NCBI GenBank assembly: GCA_964412555.1
Contig: CAYPPG010000132.1
Coordinates: forward strand, 1 to 8,744
Direction: 5' to 3'
Source: CAYPPG01 sp964412555
GTDB lineage: Bacteria; Hinthialibacterota; Hinthialibacteria; Hinthialibacterales; Hinthialibacteraceae
DNA: 8,744 nucleotides
Positions 1 to 6,925 of the stretch are shown here, piece after piece (positions within the stretch are counted from its first letter, which is position 1; every line of letters starts with the position of its first letter). Below the pieces are notes generated by a model. That model had not been told where the DNA came from, did not search any database, and worked only from the letters and a program-made list of their open reading frames with translations. A program made the translations under genes and the position numbers.

Positions 1-10
1 CGCACCACAA
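1..10. repeat. Partial copy of palindromic repeat at left window edge
   Basis: The first ten bases (CGCACCACAA) are identical to 8680-8689, the outer right part of the long inverted repeat near the other end of the window. Both sit close beyond the stop codon of a gene: here 7 bases separate the match from the kinase stop. A ten-base match is short, but its position exactly at the window edge and beside a stop codon suggests a cut-off copy of the same element. If so, it could act as a transcription terminator for the kinase gene. Only the edge is visible, so this is a guess from a short match. Confidence 0.35.
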
Positions 11-17
11 TGATTCT

Positions 18-3000
18 CTATTTTTCATGCAACGCATCATGAATGCATTGCGACAGTTCATCGATGCGGAGCGGTTTCATCAGCATATCCCGGATCCCAT
101 ACGTTTTCGCTTTTTCCCGTGTAACACGTTCATCGTATCCGGTGTATAGAAGGATCGAAATATCCGGCCGGATTTTCAACAGTTCTTCCGCCAGCTGCGT
201 GCCTTTCATGTGCGGCATGATCTGGTCGGTCAAGACCAGGTTAAAGCGGTTGGGATCTGCTTGAAATGTTTCTAGCGCTTCCTGTCCGTTGGAGCATGTC
301 ACGACATGATAATTCAGTGATTCGAGCATCCGGATCGCCATGGTTTGGAGTACTTTTTCATCATCGACATGGAGTATCCATTCCCCATTTCCCTTGATCA
401 TTTTACGAAAACCTTCGGCAGATTGAGCGGTTTTTTCGGAAATTGGAAGATAGACAGAAAATGTGGTTCCTATCCCAGGTTCACTTTCAACTTCAATCCC
501 TCCCTGATGATTTTTCACGATTCCCAGCACGACGGATAAACCCAAACCGGTGCCTTCGCTTTTCTCCTTTGTGGTAAAAAAAGGATCGAAAATCTTGTCC
601 ATGATAGCAGGTTCGATCCCCGGTCCGGTATCCCGTACCTGTAAACAAACGTAATTTCCCACTGATAATTCGGAATAGAGCGTCTGTTTCATTTCCGGAA
701 TCTCATATTCCAGCAGAGAGACCTCCAAGACTCCCCCCTGATCCCGCATCGCATGAGCGGCATTGGTGCAGAGATTCATCAAGATTTGGTGAATTTGATT
801 CAAGTCTCCAAGGATATTCACCGTTCCGCATCGAATATTTTTTTTAATTTCAATCGTAGCTGGGAGGGTGGAGCGCATCATCTTCAAACCTTCCTTGATG
901 ACCAGCGCGATGGAGAACGGCCGTTTGTCCATATCACTGCGGCGGCTGAACGCCAGAATTTGCTTGACTAAATTTGCTGCGCGTTCGGAAGCCTCTAATA
1001 CCGTGGTCAAATAGTCTTTTACAAGTTCCGGCTTGGAAGTGACATTCATGGCAAGTTGAGTAAAACCAGTAATGCCTGCGAGAATATTGTTGAAGTCATG
1101 CGCGATCCCGCCGGATAGGGTTCCAAGCGCCTCTAATTTTTGCGCTTGCAAGAATTGCTTTTCCAATTCCGCCCGTTCTTGTTCGACTTGCTTGCGGTCG
1201 GAAATATCCCGGTTGCTGGCGCGGTAGCCGATATACTTCCCTTCTTCATCAAATACAGGTTGGCAGACATGATCCATCCAGCATTCCGTTGCATCCCGCC
1301 TGACGATCCGGAACTCTAGTTGATAGTCCTTTTTAAAATCTATCCGTTTGCATGAGTGGTTTAACCATTTTGCCCGATCTTCCGGATGGACGATTTTGTC
1401 GAGAAGCTCCGGATCTTGGATAAATTTTTCCGTTCGATAGGAGGTAATCCGTTCGCACGAGGGGGAACAAAACAGGATTTTCCCTTCCGGAGACACCCAA
1501 TATTCCCAATCAAAGGTAAAATTGGCGACCGTGCGGAATTTACTTTCGCTGTCATGTAATTCTTTTTCATACCGCTTTTGCTCGGTAATGTCATCGTACA
1601 CAGCGACCACTTCCCCGCTCGGCAGTTTAAAGATGTAGTTTTCTGCCCAAAACATAATTTTATCGTCCTGATATTGAGTCAAAGGCAGCGATTCCGGTTC
1701 TCCGGTTCTCCACACCCGTTGGAGCATTTCAAATATGCCCATTTCTTTGACGCCGGGATACACCTCTTCAATTCTGTGTCCGATATGTTCTTCACGGGTT
1801 TTATGCCCAGATTTAGCGCCGGCTTGATTGATATCTTGAAATACAAAATCTTCCCCATTTTCAATGGCTTTATACACCGCGAATCCCGAAGCCATGTGAT
1901 TGACAATCTCGTGGAATCTACGTTCGTTCTCCCGTAGCGATTCTTCTGCATCTTTTCTTTCGGTAATGTCACGAGCATGAACCGCAACACTTTGAACTCT
2001 CCCCTCATGATCAAGTATTGGATAAACCATATATTCATTCCAGCGGTTATCCCGGATATCTTCTGCTTTGAGCGGTTCAGCCGAATCGAAAACATGCTGA
2101 ACGTTTGCTTTCCGTGTTTTTGATACTTCCAGCGGGAAATAATCCCAAATGCAGGTTCCAATCAATTTTTCCCGGCTTATCCCAAGGCGTTCAGCATGAA
2201 CGGAATTGGAATCCAATACCATTCCGTTTGGATCGAGAAGCACAATGGAGGAGAATGACGCATCCAAGAGGGCGCGGGCGGTTTTTTCGTTCTCATGAAT
2301 AATTTGAAGGTTTTTTTGCTCTTTTTCTTTTGTACGTACCGCATGGATGATGCTGGAACAAGTTGAGAAAAATGGTTCTAGAAATTGAACGAGTTGTTCG
2401 TCATATCCATTCGGCCGATTGGCGATCCCGGCCACACCAACCAATTCACCCCCGAAATAAAGGGGGACACCCATGAAGGAATGAATCAGCGGATGCCCGG
2501 CGGGGATTCCGCCGGAACGGGTATCGTGTGCCACCTCGTTTGCGATCACCGTCTTGCCGGTCACAGCGGGTGCGCCGGCCAGGTTTTTCAAGTTGCGGAA
2601 TTCCAGATTTCTTGCCCGCAATTCCGAATACAGTTTTTGGTATTCTTCGTTCCAGGAAATATCGGAGAGCGCCAGGCTGAGTTTATACATCTCGCCGTTT
2701 TCATCCAAGAGCACTTCATCAAGGAAACCGTATTCGCTGTCTGTCAGGGAAACAATTGTATTCAAGAGTGAATCGAAAACCTGTTGGGGATTCTCTTCGG
2801 TAATGTAATTTTCTTGAGCGAAGCGAATCGATTCGATCAGTTGGTTGTAATGTTGCAATTCCTCTTCCCGTTTCTTGATCTCCCGAAACAAGAGATGATA
2901 CGGTTTTGTCAAACCGGAATGAATCAAGGCGGCATAGATCAAGAGGAACGAGAGCAACTTGAAGCAATGCCCAATAAAATTGAAGAACCCATAGACATCC

Positions 3001-3746
3001 ACATACAGTGTAAAGGAAAGTTCCGCCAAAATCGAAAAAAGGATAGAAAAGGTAATAATTCTATAAATGGGTGAAGAAAAAAAATTCCGCTTCCGATACA
3101 ACACAATCCACGCCACACCAAGAATCATGCAAATCGAGTATTCGCTCATCACTTTGAAAAGAGTAAGACCCTCTCCCTCCATATAACACGCCGGAAAAAT
3201 TGGCCAAACGAAAATGGTTATGAATAAACACGCCGTGAAACCGGCATACGCTCCCCAAACGAGATTCAGAGAGAATCGTTTTCCGAGAAAAAAGGGAAAC
3301 AGCAAAAGAGAAACACTTTCGATTAGGCGCCCGCCAATCCACAATTGCGTAGCGTAGTTTGTGGTCAGTTCATCGGGAAAGATGCCCATTCCTTTGTACG
3401 CCAAGGTATGGAATAAATCAAATATACCGACAAACAAATAGGCAATCCCAAGAAAAATCAACGCCGTGTTATCGAGAAATCGCCTGGAGTTCCAGACGAG
3501 CATGAACACTCCCCAGGCTACGGCAATACTGAACAACTCGGCCAAGGTATAGAAGAGAAGATAATTTTGCAATTTCAGAACGAACAAACCAGCAAAAACA
3601 AGGATTCCCCAAACCAATATCTTTATTGAATTAAATGGTTTAAACGTTTCCAATTCATCCGGGTACTTTTGTGGACAATCACAGGAAATCCCCCTTTGAT
3701 TGGAGACAGATTGGGCGTGAATGGAATAGCAATTCTCTTTTGACAT
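18..3746 (-). CDS. MASE3-GAF-PAS hybrid sensor histidine kinase with C-terminal receiver
   Basis: This is a membrane-anchored hybrid sensor kinase of 1,242 residues. Residues about 43-280 form a hydrophobic region of roughly eight helices with the FDLFHTLAYKGM motif (109-120), typical of the MASE3 sensor domain. A short coiled segment leads to a GAF domain (about 306-472) and three PAS domains (about 488-597, 606-725, 735-852), each ending in DITER/DITEQ/DISDR-type strands. The kinase core follows: H-box HDFNN with phospho-acceptor H883, N-box residues N991 and N995, G1 motif DTGPGI at 1039, F-box FDPFFTTK and G2 motif GTGLGL at 1065. The C-terminal receiver (about 1122-1240) has the acidic pair D1128/D1129, phospho-acceptor D1174, T1202 and K1224, so the phosphorelay looks intact. 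There is no DNA-binding output domain and no response regulator gene nearby, so the receiver must hand phosphate to, or regulate, a partner elsewhere. The start is set by a good ribosome binding site 8 bases upstream. The signal is unknown. Confidence 0.95.
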   Translation of the reverse strand: MSKENCYSIHAQSVSNQRGISCDCPQKYPDELETFKPFNSIKILVWGILVFAGLFVLKLQNYLLFYTLAELFSIAVAWGVFMLVWNSRRFLDNTALIFLGIAYLFVGIFDLFHTLAYKGMGIFPDELTTNYATQLWIGGRLIESVSLLLFPFFLGKRFSLNLVWGAYAGFTACLFITIFVWPIFPACYMEGEGLTLFKVMSEYSICMILGVAWIVLYRKRNFFSSPIYRIITFSILFSILAELSFTLYVDVYGFFNFIGHCFKLLSFLLIYAALIHSGLTKPYHLLFREIKKREEELQHYNQLIESIRFAQENYITEENPQQVFDSLLNTIVSLTDSEYGFLDEVLLDENGEMYKLSLALSDISWNEEYQKLYSELRARNLEFRNLKNLAGAPAVTGKTVIANEVAHDTRSGGIPAGHPLIHSFMGVPLYFGGELVGVAGIANRPNGYDEQLVQFLEPFFSTCSSIIHAVRTKEKEQKNLQIIHENEKTARALLDASFSSIVLLDPNGMVLDSNSVHAERLGISREKLIGTCIWDYFPLEVSKTRKANVQHVFDSAEPLKAEDIRDNRWNEYMVYPILDHEGRVQSVAVHARDITERKDAEESLRENERRFHEIVNHMASGFAVYKAIENGEDFVFQDINQAGAKSGHKTREEHIGHRIEEVYPGVKEMGIFEMLQRVWRTGEPESLPLTQYQDDKIMFWAENYIFKLPSGEVVAVYDDITEQKRYEKELHDSESKFRTVANFTFDWEYWVSPEGKILFCSPSCERITSYRTEKFIQDPELLDKIVHPEDRAKWLNHSCKRIDFKKDYQLEFRIVRRDATECWMDHVCQPVFDEEGKYIGYRASNRDISDRKQVEQERAELEKQFLQAQKLEALGTLSGGIAHDFNNILAGITGFTQLAMNVTSKPELVKDYLTTVLEASERAANLVKQILAFSRRSDMDKRPFSIALVIKEGLKMMRSTLPATIEIKKNIRCGTVNILGDLNQIHQILMNLCTNAAHAMRDQGGVLEVSLLEYEIPEMKQTLYSELSVGNYVCLQVRDTGPGIEPAIMDKIFDPFFTTKEKSEGTGLGLSVVLGIVKNHQGGIEVESEPGIGTTFSVYLPISEKTAQSAEGFRKMIKGNGEWILHVDDEKVLQTMAIRMLESLNYHVVTCSNGQEALETFQADPNRFNLVLTDQIMPHMKGTQLAEELLKIRPDISILLYTGYDERVTREKAKTYGIRDMLMKPLRIDELSQCIHDALHEK

Positions 3747-3750
3747 CCTA

Positions 3751-3760
3751 CCTTCCCCTT
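3751..3760 (-). promoter_or_regulatory. Ribosome binding site of the hybrid kinase
   Basis: Read on the minus strand this is AAGGGGAAGG, with AAGGGG ending 8 bases before the ATG at 3744-3746. It is the clearest Shine-Dalgarno sequence in the window and supports this start codon. The plus-strand genes have weaker sites. Confidence 0.6.
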
Positions 3761-3824
3761 ATCAATAACGACAAACAATATTAACTCAAAAAATTACACA
3801 CACCATACATTTCGCAATATATTA

Positions 3825-3853
3825 ATCATACCTCCAAATCAAAAATCGTACAA
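3825..3853 (-). promoter_or_regulatory. Candidate sigma-70-like promoter for the hybrid kinase
   Basis: On the minus strand a TATGAT box (3825-3830, five of six matches to TATAAT) lies 17 bases downstream of TTGTAC (3848-3853, three of six to TTGACA). This would give an untranslated leader of about 70 bases before the kinase ATG. The -35 box is poor and the region is AT-rich, so chance matches are likely. Treat it as the best candidate by eye only. Confidence 0.2.
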
Positions 3854-3942
3854 TCCTGTTTTTTTTAACACAATCCTTATATATTCAGAAATGCTGTACA
3901 ATATTTTTAGAGAGATTTCTTGCTGACATGAAACGGGTAAAT

Positions 3943-4001
3943 GGGGTAGACACATAGGTCTACCCCTACATACGTGTAGGGGCAATCCTGTGTGATTGCC
4001 C
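3943..4001. repeat. Cluster of three interlocked hairpins in the divergent spacer
   Basis: Three perfect inverted repeats lie end to end and share arms. First, GGGGTAGAC (3943-3951) pairs with GTCTACCCC (3958-3966) around a 6-base loop. Second, CCCCTACA (3963-3970) pairs with TGTAGGGG (3975-3982) around a TACG loop. Third, GGGCAATC (3980-3987) pairs with GATTGCCC (3994-4001) around a 6-base loop. Because the CCCC and GGGG runs are shared, neighbouring hairpins compete and only alternate ones can form fully together. The form resembles dispersed GTAGGGGC...GCCC palindromes common in environmental bacterial genomes. It lies between divergent promoters, so it could insulate them, act as a mobile repeat, or do nothing. 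No transposase is linked to it. Confidence 0.7.
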
Positions 4002-4046
4002 GTTATTAGCACGTCTTTGTCATGAACATGAATTCCGAAACAAACT

Positions 4047-4076
4047 TTGACGTCTTGTTCAGACAACTCGTAGATT
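4047..4076 (+). promoter_or_regulatory. Candidate promoter for the flavin oxidoreductase gene
   Basis: TTGACG (4047-4052, five of six to TTGACA) is followed after 18 bases by TAGATT (4071-4076, four of six to TATAAT). Transcription would start about 70 bases before the ATG at 4156. A second possible -10 box, TATACT at 4131-4136, lies nearer the gene but has no recognisable -35. The remainder of 4002-4155 shows nothing else. The call rests on weak consensus matches only. Confidence 0.25.
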
Positions 4077-4155
4077 ATCGTCATCAAATATCCACTTCCC
4101 AAAAATCCGATTCAGAGTACATTTCATCGATATACTTAATGGAGAATCGAACGAG

Positions 4156-5631
4156 ATGAAAAAGATACCCGTCTATCCAAGAATATCGCGGTTTAAGACT
4201 CCTGAAGCGTTTCAGGAACGGTTGAAAGAGCTTGGATTGAGTCTTCCACTCGATGATCGAATATTAACTGCATTCGAGAATTCACCCTTGGCGGAATCGA
4301 TCGACATCTTCGGAAAAACGATAGGAAACCGCTGGTGCATCCATCCAATGGAAGGGTGGGATGGAGAAGCGGATGGAAATCCTTCGGAATATACCCTGCG
4401 GCGCTGGCGGCGTTTTGGGGAGTCGGGAGCGAAGTTGATTTTTGGCGGAGAAGCGACAGCGGTGCGCGAGGATGGCCGTTCCAGTCCGAATCAGATCATG
4501 GCAGTAGACCACACAAAAAACGGATTGGCTGAACTTCGCAATCATGCATTGGAAGCGCATAAAAAGTTGTATGGGAGGATAGATGATCTGCTAATTGGGC
4601 TGCAATTGACGCATTCAGGGCGGTTCAGTAAACCGAACCGGCGCGACCGTTGGGAACCCAAAATCGCTTATCATCACCCGATTTTGGATGCCAAGTTCGG
4701 CATCGATCCGAATGACGATACGTTGATATTGAGTGACAGCGAGATCGAGGAAATCATCGAGTGTTATATTCATTCCGCGAAGATCGCTTATGATGTGGGA
4801 TTCGATTTTGTCGATGTGAAACACTGCCACGGGTACTTGGCGCATGAGTTGTTGAGCGCATATACCCGGCCAGGAAAATACGGGGGATCGTTCGAAAATC
4901 GAACACGTTTTTTACGGATGATCGTGGACGGCATCCGAGCACAAATACCGGGGCTCCATATTGCAGTGCGTTTAAGCGCTTTCGACCTCATCCCGTTTCA
5001 TGACGATAAAGAAACAGCAAGCGGAAACAAAAAAGGCGTGGGGATTCCGCATGACTATCAAGATTGTCTCCCTTATCGATACGGTTTCGGAACAGATGAA
5101 AATAATCCGTTGCACTATGATTTAACGGAAACATTTCAATTCATTCAACTGCTGGAGGAATTGAATATTCCACTCGTCAATGTGTCTTGCGGGAGTCCGT
5201 ATTACAATCCGCACATTCAACGCCCGGCGTATTATCCGCCATCCGACGGTTATCGTCCGCCGGAAGATCCGCTGGTGGGCGTCGTGCGGCAAATCGACGT
5301 GACGCGGCAGATCAAGGAGCGGTTTCCGAACCAGGTCATCATTGGAACGGGGTATACCTATTTGCAGGAATATCTACCATTGGTAGCACAAGCGGTCGTT
5401 CGAAAAGGGTGGGCGGATATCGTCGGTATCGGCCGGATGGCGCTGGTGTATCCCCAGATGCCGGCGGAAAGTCTGACGAAAGGAAAATTGAATACGAAAA
5501 TCATCTGCCGCACATTCTCCGATTGCACGACGGCTCCCCGGCACGGGATGATGTCGGGGTGTTATCCGTTGGATGATTTTTATAAGCAGTTGCCGGAAGC
5601 GGAGAAGGTGAAGGAAGTGAAGAAGGGGTAG
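4156..5631 (+). CDS. NADH:flavin oxidoreductase, Old Yellow Enzyme family
   Basis: The 491-residue product is an FMN-dependent TIM-barrel oxidoreductase of the Oxidored_FMN (Old Yellow Enzyme) family, expected in the cytoplasm to reduce activated double bonds or related substrates with NAD(P)H. Family hallmarks in order are NRWCIHPMEGWDGEADG (58-74), the GLQLTHSGRFS segment (148-158), FVDVKHCHGYLAHELLS (218-234) followed by KYGGSFENRTRF, and GIGRMAL (424-430), the usual FMN phosphate region. The active-site element reads K222-H223-C224-H225 where many relatives have HAAH or HGAH, suggesting a distinct subfamily. The tail has C451, C457 and C469 but the protein ends soon after, so it lacks the FAD/NAD domain of 2,4-dienoyl-CoA reductase types. 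A charged stretch at about 281-322 may be a subfamily insertion. The last nine residues are Lys/Glu-rich. The start has only a weak GGAG 11 bases upstream. The specific substrate cannot be told from sequence. Confidence 0.9.
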   Translation: MKKIPVYPRISRFKTPEAFQERLKELGLSLPLDDRILTAFENSPLAESIDIFGKTIGNRWCIHPMEGWDGEADGNPSEYTLRRWRRFGESGAKLIFGGEATAVREDGRSSPNQIMAVDHTKNGLAELRNHALEAHKKLYGRIDDLLIGLQLTHSGRFSKPNRRDRWEPKIAYHHPILDAKFGIDPNDDTLILSDSEIEEIIECYIHSAKIAYDVGFDFVDVKHCHGYLAHELLSAYTRPGKYGGSFENRTRFLRMIVDGIRAQIPGLHIAVRLSAFDLIPFHDDKETASGNKKGVGIPHDYQDCLPYRYGFGTDENNPLHYDLTETFQFIQLLEELNIPLVNVSCGSPYYNPHIQRPAYYPPSDGYRPPEDPLVGVVRQIDVTRQIKERFPNQVIIGTGYTYLQEYLPLVAQAVVRKGWADIVGIGRMALVYPQMPAESLTKGKLNTKIICRTFSDCTTAPRHGMMSGCYPLDDFYKQLPEAEKVKEVKKG

Positions 5632-5636
5632 GTTTT

Positions 5637-5663
5637 GGTGGGATTTGCTTTGCTCATCACACC
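5637..5663. repeat. Imperfect hairpin repeat downstream of the oxidoreductase
   Basis: GGTGGGAT (5637-5644) can pair with ATCACACC (5656-5663), seven of eight positions, around an 11-base loop; the element continues into CCCTACGG. It begins 6 bases after the oxidoreductase stop. The wording resembles dispersed repeats of the GTGGGATTTGCTTTGCTCATC type that I have seen in intergenic DNA of many bacteria (recall, not a search). It could attenuate or terminate transcription before the deacetylase gene, although no T-run follows. Confidence 0.45.
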
Positions 5664-5909
5664 CTACGGCATATAGAATCTCAAAGGCAAGCCATTGATA
5701 ATTACATTCGTTTTTCTTTACCCTTCCGCGTTGCGGCCTTTCATCCTTGCAGGCTTCCACGCCCCAAACAGGGACGCGCTTTCCCGAAAATCGATTGGAC
5801 TCAATATCGAAGCCTATCCTATTATGGCGGCCCGACGGAAAAAGTGGATAAGGAATCGGAAGTCTTGGATACAATCGAGCAAGAAATAACTGAAGAGAAT
5901 CCTCAGTAA
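5664..5909 (+). other. Spacer with an open frame that may be a gene relic
   Basis: The rest of this 281-base spacer holds small GC-rich stems such as CCGC-GTT-GCGG (5726-5736) and a reading frame open from 5586 to a TAA at 5907-5909. That frame has no ATG; its only GTG is at 5844. Its end nevertheless looks protein-like: DWTQYRSLSYYGG from about 5793, then an acidic tail ending ITEENPQ three bases before the deacetylase ATG. It could be the 3' remnant of a lost gene, or chance. A 64-residue ATG frame (5695-5889) and a long minus-strand frame cover the same bases without family features. I do not call any of them a gene. Confidence 0.2.
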
Positions 5910-5912
5910 CTC

Positions 5913-6911
5913 ATGAATAACAATCGTCAGTCACTGCCATCCTTTTTAATCACGATCGACACCGAAGGCGACAATTTATGGTCGCATCCGCAAACCATTA
6001 CGACGCAAAATTCACAGTTCCTCCCACGATTTCAAGAGTGTTGTGAACAATACGGCTTCAAACCGACGTACTTGGTGAATTATGAAATGGCGAAATGCCC
6101 GGTATTCCAGGAATTCGGACACGATATCTTGAAAAGGAATCAAGCGGAAATCGGGATGCATCTTCATGCATGGAATTCTCCTCCCATTTCCCCGCTCACA
6201 CCAAATGATTTTGAGTATATGCCGTATCTCATCGAATATCCAAAAGAAGCCATGCGGGAGAAAATCGCTTTCATGACCAGCTTATTGGAAGATACGTTTC
6301 AAACCAAAATGATCAGCCACCGCGCCGGCCGATGGGCGTTCAATGAAATCTATGCATCGATATTGGCTGAGCATGGCTATCATACCGATTGTTCCGTCAC
6401 CCCGCATCTATCCTGGTCGGAATATTCCGGGGATCCGAACGGGAATGGTGGGACGGATTATACGCATTTTCTTGAAGACGCTTATTTTCTAGATTTGAAC
6501 AACATCCGCTTTGCCGGAGATTCATCCTTGCTGGAAATCCCGGTTACGATCCTGCAAACGCGCTGGAACCGCATCACATCCTTGCGCGATGTGTTCCCGA
6601 AGGGTTCCCTTCCCTATCGCGCGTGGGGCCGGTTGTTTCCTTCCCTTTATTGGCTGCGTCCGAATGGGAACAATCAAAAAGAGCTTCTATCCGTGCTCAA
6701 AATGGCGATCCGGCAGAAAAAACAGTATGTGGAATTCATGCTGCATTCCTCGGAACTGATGCCGGGCGGCAGTCCGGCGTTCCCCACGGAGAACGCGATC
6801 GAATCCCTTTACGAAACGCTGCATACGCTGTTTGAATATGCACAGCCCCATTTTCGCGGTGCGACATTATCCGATTTTTATCATTCTTTCACTCAAGAAG
6901 AAGATACTTAG
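5913..6911 (+). CDS. WalW-like polysaccharide deacetylase family protein
   Basis: The 332-residue product belongs to the carbohydrate esterase 4 / NodB-like fold, in the variant group often annotated WalW-like, which occurs in O-antigen and exopolysaccharide clusters. The acidic motif is ITIDTEGDNLW (13-23; D16, E18, D20). The histidine motif is IGMHLHAW (80-87; H83, H85), an HxH form rather than the classical HxxxH. SHRAGRWAF (135-143) and FMLHSSELMPGG (275-286, H278) complete the expected active-site elements. No signal peptide or membrane helix is visible, so it should act in the cytoplasm, perhaps on a nucleotide- or lipid-linked sugar precursor by removing an acetyl group. The ATG fits because the deacetylase core begins right after it, but only a weak GAAGAG lies upstream. 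The next gene begins 14 bases after the stop, pointing to one transcript. The substrate is unknown, and loss of classical spacing leaves true deacetylase activity unproven. Confidence 0.85.
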   Translation: MNNNRQSLPSFLITIDTEGDNLWSHPQTITTQNSQFLPRFQECCEQYGFKPTYLVNYEMAKCPVFQEFGHDILKRNQAEIGMHLHAWNSPPISPLTPNDFEYMPYLIEYPKEAMREKIAFMTSLLEDTFQTKMISHRAGRWAFNEIYASILAEHGYHTDCSVTPHLSWSEYSGDPNGNGGTDYTHFLEDAYFLDLNNIRFAGDSSLLEIPVTILQTRWNRITSLRDVFPKGSLPYRAWGRLFPSLYWLRPNGNNQKELLSVLKMAIRQKKQYVEFMLHSSELMPGGSPAFPTENAIESLYETLHTLFEYAQPHFRGATLSDFYHSFTQEEDT

Positions 6912-6925
6912 TTACGACGAATATA

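Noticed and set aside
1679..2161. 160-residue minus-strand frame inside the hybrid kinase
   Set aside because: It is an out-of-frame shadow of the PAS region, where the kinase frame has unbroken domain motifs.
3943..4001. CRISPR repeat or tRNA-like structure
   Set aside because: There are no regularly spaced direct repeats, no spacers, and no cloverleaf with an anticodon arm; the three stems simply share arms.
3839..4102. 87-residue minus-strand frame starting with TTG in the divergent spacer
   Set aside because: About a quarter of it is the translation of the three-hairpin repeat at 3943-4001; it has a weak start and no family motif that I recognise.
5374..5874. 166-residue minus-strand frame crossing the end of the oxidoreductase gene
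   Set aside because: It overlaps a clear gene on the opposite strand and runs through the hairpin repeat; its composition (many R, P, H) is typical of an antisense shadow.
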